Source: Paramixta manurensis
Lineage (GTDB): Bacteria; Pseudomonadota; Gammaproteobacteria; Enterobacterales; Enterobacteriaceae
DNA: 64,000 nt
Assembly (NCBI RefSeq): GCF_013285385.1
Contig: NZ_CP054212.1
Span: forward strand, 4,216,001-4,280,000
Direction: 5' to 3'
Each line of letters starts with the position of its first letter. Position 1 is the first letter of the stretch. The notes under the pieces were generated by a model. It ran no database searches, had not been told where the DNA came from, and saw nothing but the letters and a program-made list of their open reading frames with translations. Below, in pieces: positions 1 to 8,585 of this stretch. Position numbers and translations under genes: made by a program.

Positions 1-1144
1 GCTGCGACAGCGCGACAACCGGCACCTGTAACTCTTTTGCCAACGCCTTCAGCGAGCGCGATATTTCGGCAATTTCCAGAGTTCGGTTATCAGATAACGA
101 CGGGACACGCATTAATTGCAGGTAGTCGATCATGATCATGCTCAGCCCGTCGTTTTCACGGTAGATTCGCCGCGCGCGCGAACGAACCTCGGTTGGCGTT
201 AGGCCGGAAGAATCATCGATATACATGTTTTTCTTCTCCAGCAGAATACCCATCGTGCCGGAGATACGCGCCCAGTCTTCATCATCTAACTGGCCGGTAC
301 GAATGCGCGTTTGGTCGACGCGTGAGAGTGATGCCAGCATACGCATCATGATCTGTTCGCCGGGCATCTCAAGGCTAAAAATCAGCACCGGCTTGTCATG
401 CAGCATCGCCGCGTTTTCGCACAGGTTCATAGCGAAGGTGGTTTTACCCATTGAGGGACGTGCCGCGACAATGATCAGGTCCGAACGCTGCAAACCGGCG
501 GTTTTTTTATTCAGATCCTGATAACCGGTATCCACCCCGGTCACGCCGTCATGCGGGGTTTGATACAGCGATTCAATACGCGATACCGTCGCCTCAAGGA
601 TTTGCTCGATATTTTTTGGCCCTTCGTCTTTATTCGCGCGTTTTTCGGCGATTTTAAACACGTTGGATTCCGCGTAATCAAGCAGATCCTCGCTGCTACG
701 CCCTTGCGGATCGTAACCGGCGTCGGCAATCTCATTGGCGACAGAGATCATCTCTCGAACCACCGCTCGTTCGCGCACAATATCGGCATATGCGCCAATG
801 TTGGCGGCGCTGGGGGTATTTTTCGACAACTCCGCCAGATAAGCGAACCCGCCCGCCATTTCCAGTTCGCCCTTTTGCTCCAGCGATTCAGACAACGTAA
901 TCAGATCAATCGGCTTACCGGCTTCCAGCAAATGCTGCATTTCACTGAAAATCAGCCGATGCGGGCGGCTAAAAAAATCCTCCGCCACCACGCGTTCGGA
1001 GACATTATCCCAGCGCTCATTGTCCAGCATTAGCCCTCCCAACACCGACTGCTCCGCTTCCAGTGAGTGAGGAGGTAGTTTTAGCCCCTCAACCTGGCGA
1101 TCGCGGGGTTCGTTCGATTTGTTGGTGGGTTTATTTCCTGCCAT
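1..1144 (-). CDS. dnaB: Replicative DNA helicase DnaB (3' end outside window)
   Basis: Hexameric 5'-3' replicative helicase that unwinds DNA at the fork and recruits primase. The minus-strand reading frame opens at ATG 1144 (MAGNKPTNKSNEPRDRQVEG) and runs off the window edge after about 381 codons of an expected ~470. The N-terminal all-helical domain (LPPHSLEAEQSVLGG, about residues 23-130) is followed by the RecA-like ATPase domain with Walker A ARPSMGKT near residue 228 and Walker B MIMIDYLQLM near residue 335. The start gives the family-typical N-terminus. It is divergent from qor, as in other enterobacteria. Only the C-terminus is missing; identification is secure. Confidence 0.97.
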   Translation of the reverse strand, partial: MAGNKPTNKSNEPRDRQVEGLKLPPHSLEAEQSVLGGLMLDNERWDNVSERVVAEDFFSRPHRLIFSEMQHLLEAGKPIDLITLSESLEQKGELEMAGGFAYLAELSKNTPSAANIGAYADIVRERAVVREMISVANEIADAGYDPQGRSSEDLLDYAESNVFKIAEKRANKDEGPKNIEQILEATVSRIESLYQTPHDGVTGVDTGYQDLNKKTAGLQRSDLIIVAARPSMGKTTFAMNLCENAAMLHDKPVLIFSLEMPGEQIMMRMLASLSRVDQTRIRTGQLDDEDWARISGTMGILLEKKNMYIDDSSGLTPTEVRSRARRIYRENDGLSMIMIDYLQLMRVPSLSDNRTLEIAEISRSLKALAKELQVPVVALSQ

Positions 1145-1244
1145 AGTGAATGCAATACCGAAAATCAGTTGGGAGACGCGCAAGTATACCCGTTTGGCCC
1201 GGGCGCGTCCTCTCATCTCTTCTCTAACAGTAACAGGAGTGACA

Positions 1245-2228
1245 ATGGCAAAGCGTGTGCAGTTTCGCCAGCATGGCGGCCCCGAAGTGTTAGAAGTTGT
1301 CGAATTTGAACCGAACGCTCCGGCAGAAAATGAGGTACAGGTTGAAAATAAAGCGATAGGTATCAACTACATTGATACTTATGTCCGCGGTGGGCTGTAT
1401 CCAGTCGCCACCCTTCCCAGCGGCTTAGGTACGGAAGCTGCTGGCATCGTAAAACAGGTTGGCGCGAACGTGACCGCCGTGAAACCGGGCGATCGCGTGG
1501 TTTATGCGCATGGCGCGCTGGGTGCCTACAGCACCTTACATAATGTGCCGGTGGATAAAATCGCGCCTCTCCCGGATGCGATCTCTTTTGAACAAGCGGC
1601 TGCTTCTTTCCTGAAAGGGCTTACGGTGCACTATTTATTGCGCCAAACCTATGAAATTCAGCCAGATGAGGTGTTTCTGTTCCATGCCGCCGCAGGCGGC
1701 GTAGGCCTGATTGCCTGCCAGTGGGCGAAAGCGCTGGGCGCACACTTGATCGGCACCGTCGGCTCTGACGAAAAAGCGGCGATCGCCAAGAGCCACGGCG
1801 CGTGGGCGACGATTAACTATCGCCAGGAAAATATTGCGCAGCGCGTTAGCGAGTTGACCGGCGGCAAAAAAGTACGCGTCGTCTATGACTCGGTGGGGAA
1901 AGATACCTGGGAAGCGTCGCTGGACTGTTTACAACGGCGGGGGTTAATGGTCAGCTTTGGGAACTCATCCGGGCCGGTTAACGGGGTGAATTTAGCCATT
2001 TTGAACCAGAAAGGCTCACTCTATGTCACTCGTCCATCGCTGCAGGGCTATGTCACCACCCGCGAAGAGCTGGCTCACGCCAGTAATGAACTCTTCTCAA
2101 TGCTCGCCAGTGGAGCAATTAAAGTGGACGTTCCCCGCCAACAGATCTTCGCGTTAGATGAGGTACAACAAGCGCATAAGACGCTGGAAAGCCGCATCAC
2201 GCAAGGCTCATGCCTGCTCATTCCGTAA
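1245..2228 (+). CDS. qor: NADPH:quinone oxidoreductase
   Basis: Zeta-crystallin-type, zinc-free member of the medium-chain dehydrogenase/reductase superfamily, 327 residues, cytoplasmic; reduces quinones with NADPH. The sequence begins MAKRVQFRQHGGPEVLE and has the GroES-like domain (about 1-130) and a Rossmann fold with AAAGGVG at 148-154. No catalytic-zinc cysteine/histidine set is seen, as expected for this branch. The start at 1245 was chosen over an upstream in-frame ATG at 1119 because a good ribosome site (ACAGGAGTGACA) precedes it and it matches the usual length. Monocistronic, divergent from dnaB, closed by a terminator. Confidence 0.95.
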   Translation: MAKRVQFRQHGGPEVLEVVEFEPNAPAENEVQVENKAIGINYIDTYVRGGLYPVATLPSGLGTEAAGIVKQVGANVTAVKPGDRVVYAHGALGAYSTLHNVPVDKIAPLPDAISFEQAAASFLKGLTVHYLLRQTYEIQPDEVFLFHAAAGGVGLIACQWAKALGAHLIGTVGSDEKAAIAKSHGAWATINYRQENIAQRVSELTGGKKVRVVYDSVGKDTWEASLDCLQRRGLMVSFGNSSGPVNGVNLAILNQKGSLYVTRPSLQGYVTTREELAHASNELFSMLASGAIKVDVPRQQIFALDEVQQAHKTLESRITQGSCLLIP

Positions 2229-2241
2229 CGCTAACTATGCG

Positions 2242-2270
2242 AAAGGGCTTCCCGTAGGAAGCCCTTTTTC
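2242..2270 (+). terminator. Rho-independent terminator of qor
   Basis: AAAGGGCTTCC / GGAAGCCCTTT arms around a short CGTA loop, followed by a T-rich run (TTTTTCTTTTTT). It lies 13 bases past the qor stop. Confidence 0.9.
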
Positions 2271-2276
2271 TTTTTT

Positions 2277-2561
2277 ATTTATTGTTCGCGCTGTTGTAGG
2301 GTCAGCGGCGGTGAACAGGTTTCGACTCAACGAAAACTATCCTGGCAGAAAACATAAGTAAAAAATATGTTTAAATGCGAAAAACAGCTAAGCAATAGTT
2401 GAGAGTGTGATCGATTCCACAAAATCATTTTAATAAAAAAACAACCCTTTGATTTTTAAATTATTTTACTATCGACAACAATAAATTTAAGGCGCTAAAA
2501 GCACGTGGATAAACCCATTCCGTTTGGTGCCTCACCTTAAAATTAACACGTTAATAACAAA
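2277..2561. other. AT-rich gene-free interval between qor and dusA
   Basis: No reading frame with a credible start is visible on either strand. In E. coli this slot holds the phage-shock gene pspG; no PspG-like frame or sigma-54 type -24/-12 promoter is seen here. The interval contains a CRP-like site (2406-2421) and a perfect palindrome, ATTAAC-AC-GTTAAT, at 2542-2555 just beyond the dusA stop. A small RNA cannot be excluded, but I see no terminator that would define one. Confidence 0.6.
2406..2421. promoter_or_regulatory. CRP-like binding site without an obvious target gene
   Basis: TGTGA-TCGATT-CCACA matches the CRP consensus TGTGA-N6-TCACA at 9 of 10 conserved positions. The nearest genes on both sides end here (qor and dusA converge), so no promoter of a known gene is close by. 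It may be chance in AT-rich DNA or mark an unannotated transcript. Confidence 0.35.
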
Positions 2562-3563
2562 CTATGCTGTTACTGCAGCGGGTAATTTATCTGCGACCAG
2601 CGCCAACGCCTGCTCGACGACACGCACATCAGCGCCGGGTTTATGGGCATTTTCACTCAGATGACGTCGCCACTGACGAGCGCCTGGAATCCCCTGGAAT
2701 AACCCCAGCATATGGCGGGTAATATGGCCCAGGTAAGTTCCGAGTGAGAGTTCCCGTTCAATATACGGATACATCGCCCGTACCACCGAAACCGGATCGC
2801 ACGTCGGTAAAGCGCTGCCGAACAGTTGGCGATCAACTTGCGTCAAAATGCCGGGGTTTTGATAGGCTTCACGCCCCATCATGACGCCGTCGAGATGCTG
2901 CAAATGCTGTTGCGCTTCCGCCAGCGTTTTTACGCCGCCGTTAATCGCCATGGTCAGATGGGGAAAATCACGCTTTAGCTGATAAACCCGCGCGTAATCC
3001 AGCGGTGGAATTTCGCGGTTCTCCTTCGGGCTTAGCCCGGAAAGCCACGCTTTGCGCGCGTGAATAATAAAGGTGTCGCACTCGCCCTGCTGTGCGACGG
3101 TGCTGATGAAGTCGCACAAAAATTCATAGCTGTCCTGCTCATCAATACCAATGCGGGTTTTTACCGTTACCGGTATTGAGACCACATCGCGCATCGCCTT
3201 GATGCAGTCCGCTACCAGCGCGGCCTCACCCATCAGGCAGGCGCCGAAACGCCCGTTTTGTACCCGATCAGACGGGCAGCCAACATTAAGATTGATTTCA
3301 TCGTAGCCACGCTGCTCCGCCAGTTTGGCACATTGGGCCAGCGCCGCCGGATCGCTACCGCCCAGTTGCAGCGCTACCGGGTGCTCTTCTTCGCTGTAAG
3401 CCAGATAGTCGCCTTTGCCATGAATAATTGCGCCGGTTGTGACCATTTCGGTGTATAGCAGCGTGTTGCGAGTGAGTTGCCGATGGAAATAACGGCAGTG
3501 GCGATCGGTCCAGTCGAGCATCGGCGCCACCGAAAAACGCTGCGCGGAGAAGTGTTGGGTCAT
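2562..3563 (-). CDS. dusA: tRNA-dihydrouridine(20/20a) synthase DusA
   Basis: Flavoenzyme (333 residues) that reduces U20/U20a in the D-loop of tRNAs using NADPH and FMN. TIM-barrel FMN domain with RFSVAPMLDWTDRHCR at 9-24, and the catalytic motif NLNVGCPSDRVQNG with Cys96 as proton donor. The MTQHFSAQRF start at 3563 is chosen; the frame is open further upstream, but that stretch is not family-like. Lies between the TraF-like gene and qor, an arrangement that fits the E. coli zur-dusA-qor order with one gene inserted. Confidence 0.95.
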   Translation of the reverse strand: MTQHFSAQRFSVAPMLDWTDRHCRYFHRQLTRNTLLYTEMVTTGAIIHGKGDYLAYSEEEHPVALQLGGSDPAALAQCAKLAEQRGYDEINLNVGCPSDRVQNGRFGACLMGEAALVADCIKAMRDVVSIPVTVKTRIGIDEQDSYEFLCDFISTVAQQGECDTFIIHARKAWLSGLSPKENREIPPLDYARVYQLKRDFPHLTMAINGGVKTLAEAQQHLQHLDGVMMGREAYQNPGILTQVDRQLFGSALPTCDPVSVVRAMYPYIERELSLGTYLGHITRHMLGLFQGIPGARQWRRHLSENAHKPGADVRVVEQALALVADKLPAAVTA

Positions 3564-3712
3564 GGAAAAAGTAACTCTGTACGATAAGCAAATGACGATA
3601 TTGTGAGCGATGATAACACAGAGTGGCGCAGGCCCGCGACCATCCAGAACGCAGAGACAGCACTGGATTTCAGGATGAGACGACGCGGGCCTGCCGCGCC
3701 GCGCCACCTTGA

Positions 3713-4969
3713 TTAAAAGTTAAAACCAAGCTGCGCCATTGCGCCCCAGGTTTTGTCATTCCCCACCGAGCCACCGAGATCGAGGTGTACGCGATTACTA
3801 AACGGTGAAAAACCTAAACCCGCAGTTACCACATTGGCATCGTTTGACTTCATGTCGGCGCGATAACCGCCGCGCAGTTGCAACCAGTCAAGCACACGAT
3901 ACTCCACGCCAACGCCCGCATATTGGCTATCATCTTGTGATTTAAACCGCTTGGTTTGTGTCGCATCAACATCCAGACTGGTGGTTAAACGTTCGGTATG
4001 CCAGGATGCGCCCGCCGTGACCAATGGTCGAATTTGGTAGGTATCGTGAAAACCATTGACCGTTTTGGTATCCAAATCGCGTGAAATCAAGTTTTGCCCG
4101 CTCAAACCAAACGTCCAGTTTTCTCCCACATCGGTCGACAGACCGGCATCAATGTTGAAACCGGTCTTACTGTTCCTGAACTGGCTATCGGTTACCGAAT
4201 TTTTATCGAAGTTATAGACGGCAGCGCGATAGTTATACAGATAAGTTTGCTGCAATTTTGGTGTAACACCCAGCGAGACCGGATGCCCGCCAACGCTGAA
4301 TTGGTGTGCAACCGCGATACCATAATCGGAAACCAGCGCGGCTACGCCGGTTGCGGTAGAGCGCAGACGGTTTTGGTCGCCGGGTAATGGGATAACCGTC
4401 CCATCGGCGACGCCTTGCAGATAATCGATGTCGCTTTGCGCCACATTGGTTCGCAAATGTGCGGTGCCATAGGCTTTGGCGACAAACGCAAAGGGTAGCG
4501 TTTGATTGGGGATAGTGACCGTAATTGCCGCCCCGGCGGTACCGTTGGCCTTCGCGCCACGTAGTTCGCGTAGCCGGTGCGCCAAGTCGCCCGAGGCCGA
4601 GCGTAACTGTTGGAAATCGCCCGGTGACAGATTGGTCAGATCGACGTTATTAATCGCTCGTCGATAATCATCCACGGTGTCACTAATATCATCGATCTTA
4701 TCCACCATTTTATCTTTATCAGTAAGTTGCACGCCAACCGACGGCAACACAACGCTGACATCATCATCCGGCTGTGCTTTGGTCAACAACGCCGGGTTAG
4801 CCAGCGCCGCAGTACCGTAAGTGGAAGAAGCCACCCCGGTGCCGCCCATAGCGTCATTACGCGCATCAAAGTAATTACCGGCAGCAACAGAACTGAATGA
4901 GGTTAGCACCAGCGCGGAACAGAATGCAGGCCCAGTGAGCCTGTGAAAGCGATAAATGTATTTTGCCAT
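3713..4969 (-). CDS. TraF-like (TraF_2) outer-membrane beta-barrel protein
   Basis: 418-residue exported protein resembling the family annotated as 'conjugal transfer protein TraF' (TraF_2), whose N-terminus is similar to FadL/OMPP1-type transporters. A signal peptide with a hydrophobic core around residues 12-28 ends near Ala29/30. It is followed by NYFDARNDAMGGTGVAS and ALANPALL, the N-terminal plug-like motif. The second half has alternating strands and the protein ends with an aromatic residue (LGFNF), typical of a barrel. The start MAKYIYRF at 4969 has AGG four bases upstream; further upstream codons are not signal-like. No conjugation genes are nearby, so a role in conjugation is unlikely; small hydrophobic-molecule uptake is only a guess. 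Divergent from zur. Confidence 0.7.
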   Translation of the reverse strand: MAKYIYRFHRLTGPAFCSALVLTSFSSVAAGNYFDARNDAMGGTGVASSTYGTAALANPALLTKAQPDDDVSVVLPSVGVQLTDKDKMVDKIDDISDTVDDYRRAINNVDLTNLSPGDFQQLRSASGDLAHRLRELRGAKANGTAGAAITVTIPNQTLPFAFVAKAYGTAHLRTNVAQSDIDYLQGVADGTVIPLPGDQNRLRSTATGVAALVSDYGIAVAHQFSVGGHPVSLGVTPKLQQTYLYNYRAAVYNFDKNSVTDSQFRNSKTGFNIDAGLSTDVGENWTFGLSGQNLISRDLDTKTVNGFHDTYQIRPLVTAGASWHTERLTTSLDVDATQTKRFKSQDDSQYAGVGVEYRVLDWLQLRGGYRADMKSNDANVVTAGLGFSPFSNRVHLDLGGSVGNDKTWGAMAQLGFNF

Positions 4970-5406
4970 TTGCCTGACGCCATCCCAATAATCGAGGTTA
5001 AAAGAAAACAGGTTAAAAACCACTGTCTGAATCATGCCTGCACAACAGAACTTTCTTTGCTGTGAATTCACTCAATATCATGTGGCTTATCTATAGATTG
5101 GCGTTTTTATAATCTGTTATTGGTTACTAATGATGAGAGATGCGATTGTATTGGCGTTGAAAAAAATTGACTCGCTAAGCCTAAGACAAACCTTAGACGG
5201 TTATTTTTAGCGCTGCAAACCGGAAAGATTAGGAATTGTACGATTTTTGCCCACGGCAAAGCGGGAGAGATTCAATAAAAAAAATTTATGCGTGGTTTCC
5301 GCCTGTCCTGGCTGACGTAGAATTTGGTTTCAGACCTTGCCCTCAAGTGCAGTGTTTTGCCCGATCTGTGATAACATAACATTTCATCAGCGTCCGGAGA
5401 GTTATC
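4970..5406. other. Divergent control region between the TraF-like gene and zur
   Basis: 437 bases with no credible gene. It holds a Zur-box-like site just before zur and an imperfect hairpin, CTAAG-ACAAAC-CTTAG (about 5179-5194), in an AT-rich stretch. Promoters for both flanking genes must lie here, but I cannot place the one for the TraF-like gene. Confidence 0.6.
5363..5385 (+). promoter_or_regulatory. Putative Zur box upstream of zur
   Basis: A 23-base site ending in a perfect half, ATAACATTTC, matches the enterobacterial Zur consensus (GAAATGTTAT-AN-TATAACATTTC) at 19 of 23 positions by my alignment. It ends 21 bases before the zur ATG, so it would overlap the promoter or transcription start. 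This suggests autorepression by zinc-loaded Zur. Confidence 0.55.
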
Positions 5407-5922
5407 ATGAGCACCAGCCAACCCGAACAGATCCTGCTGCAGGCCGAAAAGCTGTGCCAGCAACGTAATGTGCGTCTAACGCCGCAACGGCTGGAAGTGC
5501 TACGTTTGATGTCCGAGCAGAACGGGGCGATTAGCGCCTATGATTTGCTCGATCTGTTACGCGTTTCTGAGCCGCAGGCCAAACCGCCAACCGTCTATCG
5601 CGCGCTGGATTTTTTGTTGGAACAAGGGTTTATACATCGCGTGGAGTCAAACAACAGCTATGTGATGTGCCTCCATTTCGACGAGCCGCAACATACTTCA
5701 GCCATGTTGATTTGCGATCGTTGTGGGTCAGTTGATGAGCGTCATGCAGAAGGGGTTGAGAAGATATTGCAAAGTCTGGCGGGACAATCTGGCTTCGCGT
5801 TACGCCATAGCGTTATTGAAGCTCACGGGCTGTGTGTTTCCTGCTCCGATGTCGAAGCCTGTCAACATCCGGAGAATTGCCAGCACGATCATAATCTGGC
5901 AACCAAAAAGCGCGGGCGATAA
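5407..5922 (+). CDS. zur: Zinc uptake regulator Zur (Fur family)
   Basis: 171-residue Fur-family repressor that binds DNA when loaded with zinc and shuts off zinc import genes. The N-terminal winged helix (about 1-85, with LTPQRLEVLRLM and PPTVYRALDFL) is followed by a dimerisation/metal domain. The zinc cysteines Cys88, Cys103, Cys106 (CDRC), Cys143 and Cys146 (CVSC) are all present at the same positions as in E. coli Zur. A GGAGAG ribosome site precedes ATG 5407. The C-terminal tail is rich in His/Cys, as usual. Confidence 0.96.
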   Translation: MSTSQPEQILLQAEKLCQQRNVRLTPQRLEVLRLMSEQNGAISAYDLLDLLRVSEPQAKPPTVYRALDFLLEQGFIHRVESNNSYVMCLHFDEPQHTSAMLICDRCGSVDERHAEGVEKILQSLAGQSGFALRHSVIEAHGLCVSCSDVEACQHPENCQHDHNLATKKRGR

Positions 5923-6000
5923 GCAGCAGGGTTATGGGCGGCACGTTCCATGTGCCAGGGTAGGAGCCTGCCTCTTCCTGAAGAGCGATAATCCAATTTT

Positions 6001-6213
6001 TTACCAGCGATAATCGCGATTATTCGCTTCCCAATCGCTTACTTCTTTTTCTGCCTGGTCTTTCGCGTATCCGTAACGTTCCTGAATTTTACCGACGAGC
6101 TGATCGCGTTTACCTTCTACCACAGTAAGGTCATCATCGGTCAACTTGCCCCATTTTTCCTTCATTTTACCTTTAAACTGTTTCCAGTTACCGCCGGCTT
6201 CATCTCTGTTCAT
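6001..6213 (-). CDS. yjbJ: CsbD-family stress protein YjbJ
   Basis: 70-residue hydrophilic protein of the CsbD family (MNRDEAGGNWKQFKGKMKEKWGKLT), full length. In E. coli the orthologue is abundant in stationary phase and under RpoS control; molecular function is unknown. The start has AAGGAAACG immediately upstream. A CTATAGT element at 6317-6323 on the minus strand could be a sigma-S type -10, which would fit the known regulation. Monocistronic, lying between zur and dinF as in E. coli. Confidence 0.92.
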   Translation of the reverse strand: MNRDEAGGNWKQFKGKMKEKWGKLTDDDLTVVEGKRDQLVGKIQERYGYAKDQAEKEVSDWEANNRDYRW

Positions 6214-6454
6214 AATCGTTTCCTTTAGCTTTTGGGTGATAACAGCTTTGGCTTGTTCCTGTCAGCAACGCTTCGCTGCAAAATAAAACGCTATTTTCTT
6301 GCTGACGATAACTTTAACTATAGTGCAAATTACCAACCCTGCCTTAAAATCCAGTTTTTCCATCCAGAAAAGCAGAGAAAGCGGCAGATAAAATTATAAA
6401 ATAAGAGAAATATCAGTAGGTAAGAGAAGAGTGTGAGGGCGGTAAGAAAATATG

Positions 6455-7777
6455 TCAGGCATTAAACCAGGTGCCGTGCTGCCAGTGGCGGCGTAACACC
6501 CAGCCGAGGGTCAGGCCTCGTAGCGCAAGAAACACCGCTACTGCGAGCCATAAACCATGGTTACCCAGCCACGGCAACGTCAATAATGATAGCCCATACC
6601 CGAGCGCCGCCAGGGCCATGCTGTTACGCATTTCACGCCCGCGCGTAGCGCCAATAAACATCCCATCCAACAGGTAACACCAGACCCCAACCAGCGGCAA
6701 TACCACCTGCCAGACTAGGTAACGGTCCGCCATTACCCGTAATTCAGGTATTGAGGTGAGTAAGGCGACAATCGCACTGCCAAAACAGGCATATATCACT
6801 GCGAACAGGCAAGCGACTACGCCCGCTTGCCGGCAGGCAGCTCGCCACACATTGATTAATTGCTTACCGTTGCGAGCGCCCCATGCCTCACCAGAAAAGG
6901 CCTCCACTGCATAAGCAAAACCATCCAATGCGTAGGCGGTAAAAGTCAGAAACATCAGCAACACCGCATTAATCGCCACCACATCACTACTAATACGCGC
7001 GCCGAGCACCGTCAGCGAGGCGAAGCAAAGTTGTAGTAATAGTGAACGCAGCATAATGTCGCGGTTGAGGCGCAGCAGCCGACGAAAATCCCCTTTCCAT
7101 CCTTGCCTTAACTGCCTAAGCGTCACGCCACGCAGGCGTAACACATGAATCACCATCAGCACGCCAACCGCCAGTGTGACATATTCCGCAATCGCGGTAG
7201 CCGCCGCCGCGCCCTGCACGCCCCACTTCAACCCGATAACAAACCACAAGTCGAGCAAAATGTTCACCAGGTTACCGACAATCAGCAGAATGACTGGCGC
7301 ACGCGCGTACTGAACGCCAAGTAGCCACCCGAGGATAACCAGATTTGCCAGCGTTGCCGGTGCGCTTAACCAACGAATAGAGATGAATAAATGTGCTTGT
7401 TCCAGTACCGCAGGGCTACCGCCAACAATACCGGTCGCTAACTGGCTGAGAGGATTGCGTAATAAGACGAAGAAAAGACCGGCAACCACGGCAATCAGCA
7501 AAGGTTGCATCAGGGCGCGCGCCAGTGCGGTTGTGTTGCCCGCGCCAAACGCCTGGGCGGTTAAACCGGTGGTGCTCATGCGTAAGAACAACAGCAACAT
7601 GAACAGGAAACTGGTCGTCGTAGTGCCAACCGCGACGCCGCCAAGATAAACCGGGCTGTCGAGATGACCAATCACCGCCGTATCAACCAACCCCAGCAGC
7701 GGAACGGTGACATTGGAAAGGATCATTGGCAGCGCCAGCCGCCAGAGCTGTTTATCCGTCGCGGTAAAAAGTTGCAT
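6455..7777 (-). CDS. dinF: MATE-family efflux protein DinF
   Basis: 440-residue inner-membrane multidrug/toxic-compound extrusion transporter with about twelve hydrophobic segments; begins MQLFTATDKQLWRLALPMILSN and has the MATE-typical VDTAVIGHL near residue 31. It is the second gene of the LexA-controlled operon: 93 bases downstream of lexA on the same strand with no terminator between, only a small hairpin. Expected to be induced by DNA damage by read-through from the lexA promoter. In E. coli it is linked to tolerance of oxidative stress and bile salts. Confidence 0.94.
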   Translation of the reverse strand: MQLFTATDKQLWRLALPMILSNVTVPLLGLVDTAVIGHLDSPVYLGGVAVGTTTTSFLFMLLLFLRMSTTGLTAQAFGAGNTTALARALMQPLLIAVVAGLFFVLLRNPLSQLATGIVGGSPAVLEQAHLFISIRWLSAPATLANLVILGWLLGVQYARAPVILLIVGNLVNILLDLWFVIGLKWGVQGAAAATAIAEYVTLAVGVLMVIHVLRLRGVTLRQLRQGWKGDFRRLLRLNRDIMLRSLLLQLCFASLTVLGARISSDVVAINAVLLMFLTFTAYALDGFAYAVEAFSGEAWGARNGKQLINVWRAACRQAGVVACLFAVIYACFGSAIVALLTSIPELRVMADRYLVWQVVLPLVGVWCYLLDGMFIGATRGREMRNSMALAALGYGLSLLTLPWLGNHGLWLAVAVFLALRGLTLGWVLRRHWQHGTWFNA

Positions 7778-7832
7778 TATCGTTTAGAGGCAATGCTCCC
7801 GCGGCAGAAACCGGCGAGGAGAGAGGATCAAT

Positions 7833-7855
7833 GCGTCGGCGGCAAAGACCGACGC
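7833..7855 (-). other. Intercistronic hairpin between lexA and dinF
   Basis: Perfect 7-bp stem, GCGTCGG / CCGACGC, with a 9-base loop and no T-run. It could reduce dinF relative to lexA by partial attenuation or mRNA processing; this is an inference. Confidence 0.4.
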
Positions 7856-7870
7856 GTTATCAGATGGCGG

Positions 7871-8479
7871 TTACAGCCAGTCGCTATTACGGATCACGCC
7901 CACCGCCAAACCTTCAATGGTCAGGTTCTGTTGACGCAAGTCGACCACAATAGGCTCAAACTCATTATTTTCCGGCAGCAACTGTACAATGTTACCCTGT
8001 TTTTTTAGGCGTTTAACGGTAACTTCATCATCGATACGCGCCACCACCACCTGGCCGTTGCGCACATCCTGCGTTTTATGCACCGCTAACAAATCGCCGT
8101 CAATAATACCGATGTCTTTCATTGACATACCGCTAACGCGCAGTAAAAAATCCGCATTGGGTTTAAATAGCGACGGATCAACCTGAAAGCGGCTTTCAAT
8201 ATGCTCTTGCGCCAGCAGAGGTTCACCGGCGGCGACGCGCCCAATCAGCGGTAGCCCCTCTTCCTCTTCCGCCATTAAGCGAATACCGCGCGAAGCGCCG
8301 GAAACAATCTCAATCACGCCCTTACGCGCCAGCGCTTTCAGATGCTCTTCTGCCGCATTCGGGGAACGAAAACCCAGTTGGGAGGCGATTTCAGCACGCG
8401 TCGGTGGCATACCGGTTTGATTAATATGGTCACGAATCAGGTCATAAACCTGCTGCTGCCTTGCCGTTAACGCTTTCAT
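7871..8479 (-). CDS. lexA: SOS response repressor LexA
   Basis: 202-residue repressor of the DNA-damage regulon and latent serine protease. The winged helix-turn-helix (1-70) is followed by the cleavage site Ala84-Gly85 (RVAAGEP) and the catalytic dyad Ser119 (GMSMKDIGI) and Lys156 (EVTVKRLKK), all at E. coli positions. Autorepressed through two upstream SOS boxes and followed by dinF. Self-cleavage on RecA filaments derepresses both genes. Confidence 0.98.
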   Translation of the reverse strand: MKALTARQQQVYDLIRDHINQTGMPPTRAEIASQLGFRSPNAAEEHLKALARKGVIEIVSGASRGIRLMAEEEEGLPLIGRVAAGEPLLAQEHIESRFQVDPSLFKPNADFLLRVSGMSMKDIGIIDGDLLAVHKTQDVRNGQVVVARIDDEVTVKRLKKQGNIVQLLPENNEFEPIVVDLRQQNLTIEGLAVGVIRNSDWL

Positions 8480-8487
8480 CCCGCCCC

Positions 8488-8503
8488 CTGGTTGTTTATA
8501 CAG
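8488..8503 (-). promoter_or_regulatory. LexA (SOS) box, proximal to lexA
   Basis: CTGTATAAACAACCAG on the minus strand fits CTG-N10-CAG and lies 9 bases before the lexA start. It corresponds to the weaker second box of the E. coli lexA promoter. Confidence 0.88.
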
Positions 8504-8506
8504 TCG

Positions 8507-8522
8507 CTGTGAGTATATACAG
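8507..8522 (-). promoter_or_regulatory. LexA (SOS) box, distal
   Basis: CTGTATATACTCACAG on the minus strand, a strong match to CTGT-N8-ACAG and identical in form to the E. coli lexA box. Together with the proximal box it gives dual LexA control of lexA-dinF. Confidence 0.92.
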
Positions 8523-8585
8523 GTATTTACGGATTGAAAACCTAAACGTGGGTAAAAAACAGCGGTTTGTGCATTTTTGGAAGCC

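Noticed and set aside
551..1033. 160-codon frame opposite dnaB
   Set aside because: Shadow of the DnaB coding strand, which has full motifs.
3713..4969. Chromosomal conjugation system suggested by the TraF-like protein
   Set aside because: No relaxase, coupling protein, pilin or other tra gene anywhere in the window; neighbours are housekeeping genes.
5940..5990. Small hairpins (GGCAC...GTGCC and TCTTC...GAAGA) between zur and yjbJ as a REP element
   Set aside because: Stems are only five bases and no second copy was noticed in the window; at most a weak convergent terminator.
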